From assembly GCA_011051825.1 (NCBI GenBank), contig DRKH01000045.1, positions 1 through 5,371 on the forward strand: 5,371 nt of DNA, given 5' to 3'. The translations under genes were made by a program, and so were the position numbers. Positions 1 through 5,068 of this stretch are shown piece after piece. The DNA comes from Desulfobulbus sp. (GTDB lineage Bacteria > Desulfobacterota > Desulfobulbia > Desulfobulbales > Desulfobulbaceae). The notes under the pieces are model-generated. The model was not told the origin of the DNA. It saw only the letters and a list, made by a program, of their open reading frames with translations, and did no database searches. The number at the start of each line of letters is the position of its first letter. Position 1 is the first letter of the stretch.

Positions 1-248
1 GATCTGAACGGTTTTCACCGAGGTTCTCGGCCTGGCCTGTGCTAGAGTCGTCCACAGGAAGACAAGACAACAACAGAAGAATATGGTAGAAAAGAATCTG
101 GAAAAAAACATGGGAAGCCCCCTTGCACAGCGTAGAAACCGATTAGAAAAGACGTTGCTGTAAACTGGCTGAAAAAAATATCAAAATTACCGTGAAATAG
201 CTATCATTATTTTATTTGCCGGGGGCTGGTTTTCCGACCGTTTCCCCG
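1..248 (+). other. Leader region upstream of ispH, no established gene
   Basis: This stretch is AT-richer than the rest of the window and holds no convincing gene. A 26-codon reading frame (ATG at 83, TAA ending at 163, starting MVEKNLEKNMG) has only a weak AGAAG a few bases upstream; it could be a leader peptide or chance. Possible sigma70-like elements are TTGCTG (155-160) followed after 18 bp by TATCAA (179-184), and an isolated TATCAT (202-207) without a good -35 partner; neither is strong. A 5-bp hairpin CCGAG-GTT-CTCGG lies at 18-30 but has no T-tract. The promoter of ispH is probably somewhere here, since nothing on the plus strand upstream is visibly part of an operon with it. Confidence 0.4.
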
Positions 249-266
249 ATGACCTTTTTAAAAAAA

Positions 267-1187
267 ATGAAAATCATCCTTGCCAAGCCCCGTGGCTTCT
301 GCGCCGGAGTCAACCGGGCCATAACCATTGTCAAACAGGCCCTTGAACGCTATGAAGGCCCCATTTACGTCCTCCACGAAATTGTCCACAACACCCATGT
401 TATTCGTGAACTTGCCGCCGGAGGCGCGGTCTTTGTCGAAGAGCTTGAAGAAATCCCCACCGGTTCGGTAACCATCTTCAGTGCCCACGGGGTTGCCCTG
501 GCCGTGGGAGAACGGGCCCGCAAGCTTGGCCTGAAAACCATTGATGCCACCTGCCCCCTGGTCACCAAGGTCCACCGCCGGGTAACCCGGCTCAATAAAA
601 TCGGTTATGATGTGCTGGTAATCGGCCACAAGGGACATCCCGAGGTAGAGGGAACCTGCGGTCATGCGGCCGGTTCCGTGCACGTGGTCTCAACCGGCCG
701 GGAGGTTGCCGAGCTCGAGGTGGCCGACCCGGCCAGGGTGGGCTATGTCACCCAGACCACGCTCAGCCTCGATGACACCCAGGAAATGCTCGATGCCATC
801 CGAGTCCGTTTTCCGGAAATCAATGAGCCCAAGCGCACCGATATCTGTTATGCCACCACCAACCGACAGATGGCCATGCGCAAGCTTGCAGCCCTGGTCG
901 ATCTGGTGCTGGTGGTCGGCTCAAAAAACTCGTCCAACTCCAACCGGCTCCGTGAAGCCGCAGCCCTCTGCGGTACTCCGGCCTACCTGATCGATCAGGC
1001 CTCCGAAATCGACCGCGACTGGCTGACCGGGGTCACGACTATCGGGGTCAGTGCCGGGGCCTCAGCTCCGGAACACCTGGTTACCGAGGTCACGGAATGG
1101 CTGCAGGAAGTATCGGGCGGAACAGTGACGGAAATGGACGGCGAGGAGGAGTCAATAAGCTTTCAAATTCCGGATCTTACCGTATAG
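267..1187 (+). CDS. ispH: 4-hydroxy-3-methylbut-2-enyl diphosphate reductase (IspH/LytB)
   Basis: Catalyses the last step of the MEP isoprenoid pathway, reductive dehydroxylation of HMBPP to IPP and DMAPP, using a [4Fe-4S] cluster in the cytoplasm. Counting from the ATG at 267 (306 residues), the three cluster cysteines are Cys12 (PRGFCAGV), Cys96 (DATCPLVTKVH) and Cys194 (DICYATTNRQ). The substrate pocket is also present: His41 (HEIVHN), His124 and Glu126 (GHPEVEGT), the TQTTLS loop near 162-167, the SSNSNRL loop near 222-228 and SAGASAPE near 262-269. Length and residue numbering agree closely with the E. coli enzyme. The start is chosen by family alignment (MKIILAKPRGFCAGV). In-frame ATG at 249 and TTG at 216 would add 6 or 17 residues, and none of the three has a clear Shine-Dalgarno sequence. 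A run of eight A (260-267) touches the start codon. The gene stands alone on its strand and faces the glycosyltransferase cluster. Confidence 0.97.
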   Translation: MKIILAKPRGFCAGVNRAITIVKQALERYEGPIYVLHEIVHNTHVIRELAAGGAVFVEELEEIPTGSVTIFSAHGVALAVGERARKLGLKTIDATCPLVTKVHRRVTRLNKIGYDVLVIGHKGHPEVEGTCGHAAGSVHVVSTGREVAELEVADPARVGYVTQTTLSLDDTQEMLDAIRVRFPEINEPKRTDICYATTNRQMAMRKLAALVDLVLVVGSKNSSNSNRLREAAALCGTPAYLIDQASEIDRDWLTGVTTIGVSAGASAPEHLVTEVTEWLQEVSGGTVTEMDGEEESISFQIPDLTV

Positions 1188-1221
1188 GCAGTTTCCGGAA
1201 GGATGTTGCTTCTGCCTGCGT

Positions 1222-1977
1222 TTACAGGAGCTCACGAAAGGTGCAGAAAACGACCCCTTCCCGGGACTGGAGTATCTGAAACAGTTTCTCCAGAAAGGCA
1301 AAGGAGCGCTCATTCATCCGCTGGTGATGGAGCATGATACCCAGGCGTCCCTGCGCTATCCCCTGGTCCCAGTCACTCACCAACCGTTCCGTAGCCGCTG
1401 CAGGATTGGCTTCTTTGCCGGTATGCAGGTCAACGTTGACATAGAGATCAGGCAGCTCAGCCTGCGGCTGGACGCCGCGTGAACGGGAGACCGCCTTAAA
1501 TCCAAGTTCCTGGAGCAGCTGCAGGGTCACAGAGCTGCACCGGTTCCAGGGCGGCGTGAACACAGGGCAGAATGCCTTGCCCAAAATCGCTGCAAGATGT
1601 TCCCGGCCACGCTCCAGGTCCCGGCGCACCGCCTCTGCAGGCCGCACGTCGCCAAATTCGTTTTTCTTCCCCTGGGACTGATAGTTAAGGTGAGCGTAAC
1701 CGTGCTGGTGCCAGCACCAGAGCGGATCAGCTGTGGAAAACCGGTCCATGGCCTGCCAGCGCTCTCTGCTCATCCATTCCGGAACCACCGCCAGACAGAG
1801 CGGCATGGCATAGCGGCCAAACAGCTCCATCATCCGGATGAATTCCTCGTCCATTTTCCCGATATCATCGGCTCGGAAAAACACCTGCACTCGTTTCCCG
1901 GCCAGCGCCTGCCCGAGCCGGACAAACAGCTCCTCCGGCAGGGGCTGGTGATATAACGCCGAGACCTTATCCGGCAA
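1222..1977 (-). CDS. NodB-like polysaccharide deacetylase family protein
   Basis: Probably a metal-dependent deacetylase of the NodB/CE4-like fold, acting on an acetylated sugar. From the TTG at 1977 it has 251 residues. Visible motifs: FRADDIG with the Asp pair at 37-38 (motif 1, usually TFDDG), HQHGYAH with metal-ligand candidates His92 and His96 plus an extra His90 (motif 2), FTPPWNR around 140-146 (motif 3-like), and IMLHHQ around 214-219 (motif 5-like). No signal peptide or membrane segment is visible, so it is likely cytoplasmic, unlike many exported CE4 enzymes. An ATG at 2022 would add 15 residues, but the TTG is preceded by a perfect AGGAGG with 6-nt spacing and gives only an 11-nt overlap with the upstream glycosyltransferase. 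It is the last gene of the cluster and probably modifies a sugar added by its neighbours. The substrate is unknown, and the divergent motif 1 leaves open a related hydrolase activity. Confidence 0.82.
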   Translation of the reverse strand: MPDKVSALYHQPLPEELFVRLGQALAGKRVQVFFRADDIGKMDEEFIRMMELFGRYAMPLCLAVVPEWMSRERWQAMDRFSTADPLWCWHQHGYAHLNYQSQGKKNEFGDVRPAEAVRRDLERGREHLAAILGKAFCPVFTPPWNRCSSVTLQLLQELGFKAVSRSRGVQPQAELPDLYVNVDLHTGKEANPAAATERLVSDWDQGIAQGRLGIMLHHQRMNERSFAFLEKLFQILQSREGVVFCTFRELL

Positions 1978-3142
1978 GGCCGGCCTCCTGACCCAACAGG
2001 GCAGCCGTCTCTTCGGCCCCATTCAGGGCAATTTCCGGCGCATATTTTTTCTGCTTCAACATTTCGTCCATTTTCTCGGCCAATCGTTCAGGGCGCAGAT
2101 CCCATTGCTCCAGGATCTCCAGCGGGACATGGGCAGACAACTGCTCGGCCCGCAGACGCTGTTCCCGGTTCTGGGAAAAGGGAAAAATCAGGGCCGGGCA
2201 GCCGGCCGCAACCACGTTCATGGTGGTATTGTACCCGCCCATGGAGAGGGAAAGATCCGCCGCTGCCAGCCAGTCGGAAAAACGATTGGAAAAACGTTCA
2301 ACCACCCCACCGGGCCCGGCCAGATCCAGCAGACGGGCAAAATGCTCTTTGCTTAGATAGGGGCCGGAAAAAAGCTGCAGCCGCAGTTTTTTCCCCTGTT
2401 TTCGGACCAGGGCCGCGTGGGCCGCCAGAGCGGATTCCAACAGCCGGTACCCGACACTGCCGCTGCCGGCACTGACGACCACAAGTTGTTCATCCCGGCC
2501 AGACCCGAGCAATCCGCGCAGCCGCAAACCGCCCTTGCGCGAGCTCTTTTCCACTATATACCCGGTGTACCGGATCGGAATTTTTATATTCTCCATCCGG
2601 GAAAATGTCTGATCAAAGGTGATGATCTTCGGGTCGGCATGAACAAGCAGCAGATCAAAAAAACCGTTCAACCGCTCTACCGCCCGCTGCTCAAATTTTT
2701 TCTTATTCTCCCGTTCAACCAGAATATCCCGGACGCTGCACACCACGCGACAGGCAGGCAGATGCGTCTTCACATAATCCAGCAGGGGGTCAAGCTCAAA
2801 ACGAAAACCACAGCGGCCAAAGGGAAAGAGCTCAATTAAAACAATATCCGGCTGCAACAATTCGACCAGATGGAGAAGACGTTCCCGTCGCTGCGCTTTG
2901 ATTGCAGTTAGAGAAGCCCCTGAATCCACCGGCTGCAGGCCGGAAAACTCGGCATCCATCTGCAGGCCGGGCAGCTGGACAATATCGACTCCAGCCGGAA
3001 AGACGATCTGGGTCCGGGGGCCGCCCAGGACAAGGGTGACCTCAAAGGTCTGCAGTTTTTTTACCATTGCAGCCACTCGGGCCAGGTGGCCGATGCCCAG
3101 CACATGTTGGCAGTAGACAAGGATTTTTTTCTTTTTCTTCAT
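1967..3142 (-). CDS. Predicted GT-B glycosyltransferase, MurG/GT28-like (COG4671 type)
   Basis: A 391-residue cytoplasmic glycosyltransferase with a two-domain GT-B layout. The N-terminal domain opens with a basic MKKKKK, then ILVYCQHVLGIGHLAR (7-22), the glycine-rich acceptor-side loop typical of MurG-like enzymes and of the predicted glycosyltransferase group COG4671. The C-terminal nucleotide-sugar domain shows VVVSAGSGSVG (about 221-231) and then SMGGYNTTMNVVAAGCPALI (300-319) followed by FPFSQNREQRLRAEQL, which matches the GT28/MurG donor site pattern (GG, then a small residue-rich helix, then PFxxNxEQ). No signal peptide or transmembrane helix is seen. The ATG lies one base after the phosphatase stop (TGA-C-ATG) and has only a weak GGACGGG about 10 nt upstream, so translation probably depends on coupling. 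The 3' end overlaps the deacetylase start by 11 nt. Donor and acceptor cannot be read from the sequence; a GlcNAc-type donor would suit the deacetylase next door, which is inference. Confidence 0.82.
   Translation of the reverse strand: MKKKKKILVYCQHVLGIGHLARVAAMVKKLQTFEVTLVLGGPRTQIVFPAGVDIVQLPGLQMDAEFSGLQPVDSGASLTAIKAQRRERLLHLVELLQPDIVLIELFPFGRCGFRFELDPLLDYVKTHLPACRVVCSVRDILVERENKKKFEQRAVERLNGFFDLLLVHADPKIITFDQTFSRMENIKIPIRYTGYIVEKSSRKGGLRLRGLLGSGRDEQLVVVSAGSGSVGYRLLESALAAHAALVRKQGKKLRLQLFSGPYLSKEHFARLLDLAGPGGVVERFSNRFSDWLAAADLSLSMGGYNTTMNVVAAGCPALIFPFSQNREQRLRAEQLSAHVPLEILEQWDLRPERLAEKMDEMLKQKKYAPEIALNGAEETAALLGQEAGLAG
1978..1989 (-). promoter_or_regulatory. Strong Shine-Dalgarno deciding a TTG start for the deacetylase
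   Basis: On the minus strand the bases before the TTG at 1977 read AGGAGG (1989-1984) followed by the 6-nt spacer CCGGCC. This complete anti-16S match at ideal spacing lies inside the last codons of the upstream glycosyltransferase gene and supports the TTG over the ATG at 2022. Confidence 0.75.
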
Positions 3143-3143
3143 G

Positions 3144-3166
3144 TCAGGAGGGCCCGTCCGTCCTGA
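3144..3166 (-). promoter_or_regulatory. Hairpin at the phosphatase stop / glycosyltransferase start junction
   Basis: The mRNA-sense minus strand reads TCAGGA (3166-3161), an 11-base loop, then TCCTGA (3149-3144), a perfect 6-bp stem whose 3' arm contains the TGA stop of the phosphatase. The ATG of the next gene begins one base later. The fold would occupy the region just upstream of the start codon and be opened by ribosomes finishing the phosphatase, a layout consistent with translational coupling. It is short and could be coincidental. Confidence 0.35.
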
Positions 3167-3797
3167 GGGCCAAGGCGTTGGCCTGCTCCAGCAATAATTG
3201 ATCTCCTTTGGCCCGCAGCAGATGGAGTTGATAGCCCTTGATAAGTTTGGGTTCCGAGGGAAGAAATTTTCGCTTCGACAAACTGTAGAGCAGACATTTT
3301 ATGATTCCCTCGTGACAGACAACCAGAATATTCTCGCCGGGCCAGCGGTGGTGGGCCGCCAGCAGCGCCTCTCTGCCCCGGGCCAGGACCTCGACCCTGG
3401 ATTCCCCGCCCGGCGGCCGAAACGCCCAGCCTGATTCTTCCTGTTGTCGAACTTCCTGCCGCCGGCGGGCAAAGAGTTCCGGAAAGGTCCAGCCGCTCCA
3501 CTGGCCCCAGTCCTGTTCGCGCAGACGTGAATCATTATACATCGGCAGCCGCAGAGTTGCATTGACCAGCTGTCCGGTCTCCTGGACCCGGCCCAGGTCA
3601 CTCATCAGGATACGCTGCCAGCCCATTCCCGCAAGCTGTTTACCCCAGGCCCGGGCCATTCTCCGGCCCTGTTCGGAAAGCGGACTGTTAGCCTGGCCCT
3701 GGATGCGCTTTTCCGCATTCCACAGGGTTTGGCCATGACGGATCAGGCCGAAACGGGTTTTAAGTTTCGGGTTCCGGGTTTCGGGTTTCGAGTTCAC
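3144..3797 (-). CDS. Histidine phosphatase family protein (phosphoglycerate mutase-like)
   Basis: A 217-residue member of the histidine phosphatase superfamily, which removes phosphate from small molecules through a phospho-histidine intermediate. The signature LIRHGQT places the nucleophile at His21 with Arg20 beside it. Arg70 (SDLGRVQET) is the second phosphate-binding arginine, Glu94 (LREQDWGQWSG) the likely proton donor, and His162 (VVCHEG) the second catalytic histidine. GGES at 130-133 is also typical. Length fits the CobC/GpmB-like branch. The start is GTG at 3797: an in-frame stop lies at 3828-3830, no ATG, GTG or TTG lies between it and this GTG, and AGGAGAG (3813-3807) sits 9 nt before it. 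Residues 1-14 (MNSKPETRNPKLKT) are largely encoded by a 7-bp tandem repeat and precede the family core. Flanked by glycosyltransferases, it more likely dephosphorylates a sugar-phosphate intermediate than serves glycolysis; the substrate is not determinable. Confidence 0.9.
   Translation of the reverse strand: MNSKPETRNPKLKTRFGLIRHGQTLWNAEKRIQGQANSPLSEQGRRMARAWGKQLAGMGWQRILMSDLGRVQETGQLVNATLRLPMYNDSRLREQDWGQWSGWTFPELFARRRQEVRQQEESGWAFRPPGGESRVEVLARGREALLAAHHRWPGENILVVCHEGIIKCLLYSLSKRKFLPSEPKLIKGYQLHLLRAKGDQLLLEQANALALRTDGPS
3764..3791. repeat. 7-bp tandem repeat array (GTTTCGG type) coding the phosphatase N-terminus
   Basis: Four consecutive heptamers on the plus strand: GTTTCGG, GTTCCGG, GTTTCGG, GTTTCGA. 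Read on the minus strand this is an AAACCCG-like repeat and encodes the KPETRNPKL part of the histidine phosphatase. Because 7 is not a multiple of 3, all three frames are sampled over 21 bp, giving a heptapeptide-type periodicity. Short heptamer arrays of this kind are known as dispersed intergenic repeats in several bacterial groups. Confidence 0.8.
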
Positions 3798-3806
3798 CGT
3801 GTACAG

Positions 3807-3845
3807 CTCTCCTGTTAATCTCTCCTGTTAATTTTTCCTGTTAAT
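3807..3845 (-). repeat. 3 x 13-bp tandem repeat carrying triplicated Shine-Dalgarno-like sites
   Basis: Three adjacent 13-mers. In the minus-strand sense they read ATTAACAGGAAAA, ATTAACAGGAGAG and ATTAACAGGAGAG: two identical units and one with two changes. The copy nearest the gene supplies the AGGAGAG (3813-3807) positioned 9 nt before the phosphatase GTG at 3797; the others repeat the same motif 13 and 26 nt farther upstream. This may be a recent slippage duplication of the ribosome-binding region, and copy number could influence expression. Confidence 0.7.
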
Positions 3846-3850
3846 TTCAG

Positions 3851-3908
3851 GTAAACGTTTACAATTTGGATGTAATGCCAGGGGCATGATATCCCGGTGA
3901 ACGGTTAC
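3851..3908. repeat. Perfect 12-bp palindrome and degenerate direct copy, operator-like
   Basis: GTAAACGTTTAC at 3851-3862 is a perfect palindrome with a central CG. At 3897-3908 lies GTGAACGGTTAC, and the shared block continues as ACAATTT in both, so 3850-3867 and 3896-3913 match at 16 of 18 positions with a 46-bp offset. Palindromes of the form AAACGTTT with a central CG resemble LacI/GalR-family operators. The pair falls in the 121-bp gap (3798-3918) between the GT4 gene and the phosphatase, the widest gap in the cluster. I see no convincing -35/-10 pair beside it, so it may be an operator or simply a dispersed repeat. Confidence 0.45.
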
Positions 3909-3918
3909 AATTTCAGGC

Positions 3919-5034
3919 CTATTTTACTCGGACCAGATCCTCAATAATCCGGTCAATCTGCTGATAGTTTTTCTGCAGGTCATGATTTTTTCGCACCGAG
4001 AATTCTGCGGCCCTGCCCATCTGCTGCCGTAATGGTTTATCCTGCAACAACCGCAGGATTGCGGCATCAAAGGCCGCTTCATCATCAAGTTTGGTCAAAA
4101 ATCCTGTTTTGCCCTGTTCAACAACGCCGTCAATGCCGCCATTGGCATAGGCAACCACCGGCAGCCCGCAGGCCTGGGCTTCAAGATACACCATGCCAAG
4201 GGATTCGTTAATACCGGGGAAGACAAAAACGTCTCCGGCGCAATAAAAATCGCGCATCTCCCGGCCCTGCAACCGGCCGACAAAACGGACCGAATCTTCC
4301 GGCAACCGGCGGGCCAGCTGTTCCAGCCAGTCACGTTTGCAGCCATCACCTGCAATCACCAGCAAAAACTGTTCGCCCCGTGCCTGCAGGCGGATGCAGC
4401 TCTCCAGCACCCGGGCAAGGCCCTCGCTTTTGACATCGTCCCTGAACATGGCCGCACTCAAGACAACCGTTCGCTCACCGGCCCGCCACCTGGCCCGCAG
4501 ACGAACCCGGGCCTGTTCATCTCGACTAAAGGTGTCCAGAGAGATGGCGGGTGGGATAAATAAAATCTTTTCCCGATCAACTATTCGCCTAAGATCATCC
4601 ATATCCTGGCGCCGATTGGTCAAACAGCAATCAGCGGCCAGCAGCGCCCGCCGGTTGAGGTAAAATCCCGGAGCGGTTGCCCGTTTCCTGCGGTACTTGG
4701 TGGCATAACTGGGTTGAAAAAGGACATAGGGGATCTGCAGATTTGTCTGGATAAACGGGCCCAGCAGATCAGGGGCCTTGTAATAACAGTGATGGGTAAA
4801 CCAGCAGTCCACCGGGTCTTTTTGTAACTGCGCCAACACCCGCCGCTGCTCAAGACCGGAAGCGGCCATCTGCAGGGGGTAGTGATATATCCACCGGGTT
4901 CTGAGTCGACTGACTTCCCGGACCTGGTGTCCCTGTTCCTGCAGCCAGGCAAACAGGCTCCGGCCGATGGTCTGGTCACCGGATGGCCGTGGATGAGTCA
5001 GCGGCTTGAACGGGGCGTAAAAGGCTATCCGCAT
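3919..5034 (-). CDS. GT4-family glycosyltransferase (group 1, GT-B fold)
   Basis: A 371-residue retaining glycosyltransferase that probably transfers a sugar from a nucleotide-sugar donor in the cytoplasm. The N-terminal acceptor domain begins MRIAFYAPFKPLTHPRPSGD with the GDQTIGRSL loop (19-27). The C-terminal Glycos_transf_1 domain shows VVLSAAMFRDDVKSEGL (190-206; Arg198 and Lys202 are candidates for donor diphosphate binding), LLVIAGDG (224-231), VRFVGRL (249-255) and the EX7E motif with Glu277 and Glu285 in NESLGMVYLEAQACGLPVVA, followed by ANGGIDGVVEQGKTGFL. Length is normal for GT4 enzymes and no membrane segment is visible. The ATG gives the expected N-terminus, but the preceding 23-bp gap is a 7-bp repeat array with no Shine-Dalgarno match, so translation may rely on reinitiation from the upstream gene. 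Sugar and acceptor specificity cannot be inferred. Confidence 0.92.
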   Translation of the reverse strand: MRIAFYAPFKPLTHPRPSGDQTIGRSLFAWLQEQGHQVREVSRLRTRWIYHYPLQMAASGLEQRRVLAQLQKDPVDCWFTHHCYYKAPDLLGPFIQTNLQIPYVLFQPSYATKYRRKRATAPGFYLNRRALLAADCCLTNRRQDMDDLRRIVDREKILFIPPAISLDTFSRDEQARVRLRARWRAGERTVVLSAAMFRDDVKSEGLARVLESCIRLQARGEQFLLVIAGDGCKRDWLEQLARRLPEDSVRFVGRLQGREMRDFYCAGDVFVFPGINESLGMVYLEAQACGLPVVAYANGGIDGVVEQGKTGFLTKLDDEAAFDAAILRLLQDKPLRQQMGRAAEFSVRKNHDLQKNYQQIDRIIEDLVRVK

Positions 5035-5068
5035 TTTCAGGTTTCAGGGGTCTGGTTTCAGGGGTCAG
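5035..5068. repeat. 7-bp tandem repeat array (GTTTCAG/GGGTCAG type) at a gene junction
   Basis: On the plus strand a partial unit TTTCAG is followed by GTTTCAG, GGGTCTG, GTTTCAG and GGGTCAG, all in 7-bp register. On the minus strand the array gives CTGACCCCTGAAACC-type sequence that supplies the final codons and TGA stop (5060-5058) of the upstream glycosyltransferase and runs up to the ATG (5034) of the next. It is related in period and core (GTTTC) to the array at 3764-3791. Confidence 0.8.

Noticed and set aside
18..30. Hairpin CCGAG-GTT-CTCGG near the left edge
   Set aside because: Short and without a following T-run on either strand; no visible gene end to which it could belong.
83..163. 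26-codon frame upstream of ispH
   Set aside because: Too short, with a weak ribosome site and no recognisable attenuator or regulatory arrangement; kept only as a remark in the leader entry.
258..683. 141-codon minus-strand reading frame opposite ispH
   Set aside because: It lies fully antisense to a clearly conserved gene and shows no recognisable domain; a shadow of ispH codon use.
1186..1217. Possible terminator AGGCAG ... CTGCCT after ispH
   Set aside because: Only a 6-bp stem with a 20-nt loop and no T-tract; not supportable as an intrinsic terminator.
1097..1279. 60-codon plus-strand frame crossing the convergent junction
   Set aside because: It overlaps the ispH 3' end in another frame and the deacetylase 3' end antisense, and the peptide has no family features.
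2417..2839. 140-codon plus-strand frame antisense to the MurG-like glycosyltransferase
   Set aside because: The opposite strand carries a coherent GT-B protein; the plus-strand peptide has no motif.
3139..3501. 120-codon minus-strand frame inside the phosphatase
   Set aside because: Glycine/arginine/serine-rich out-of-frame product of the phosphatase gene, whose real frame has all catalytic residues.
3828..3887. 19-codon minus-strand frame in the gap before the phosphatase
   Set aside because: Very short, spans the palindrome and repeat units, and lacks an SD or any protein-like character.
3764..5068. CRISPR-like interpretation of the repeats
   Set aside because: The units are 7 and 13 bp in direct tandem with no spacers, so they are simple tandem repeats rather than a CRISPR array.
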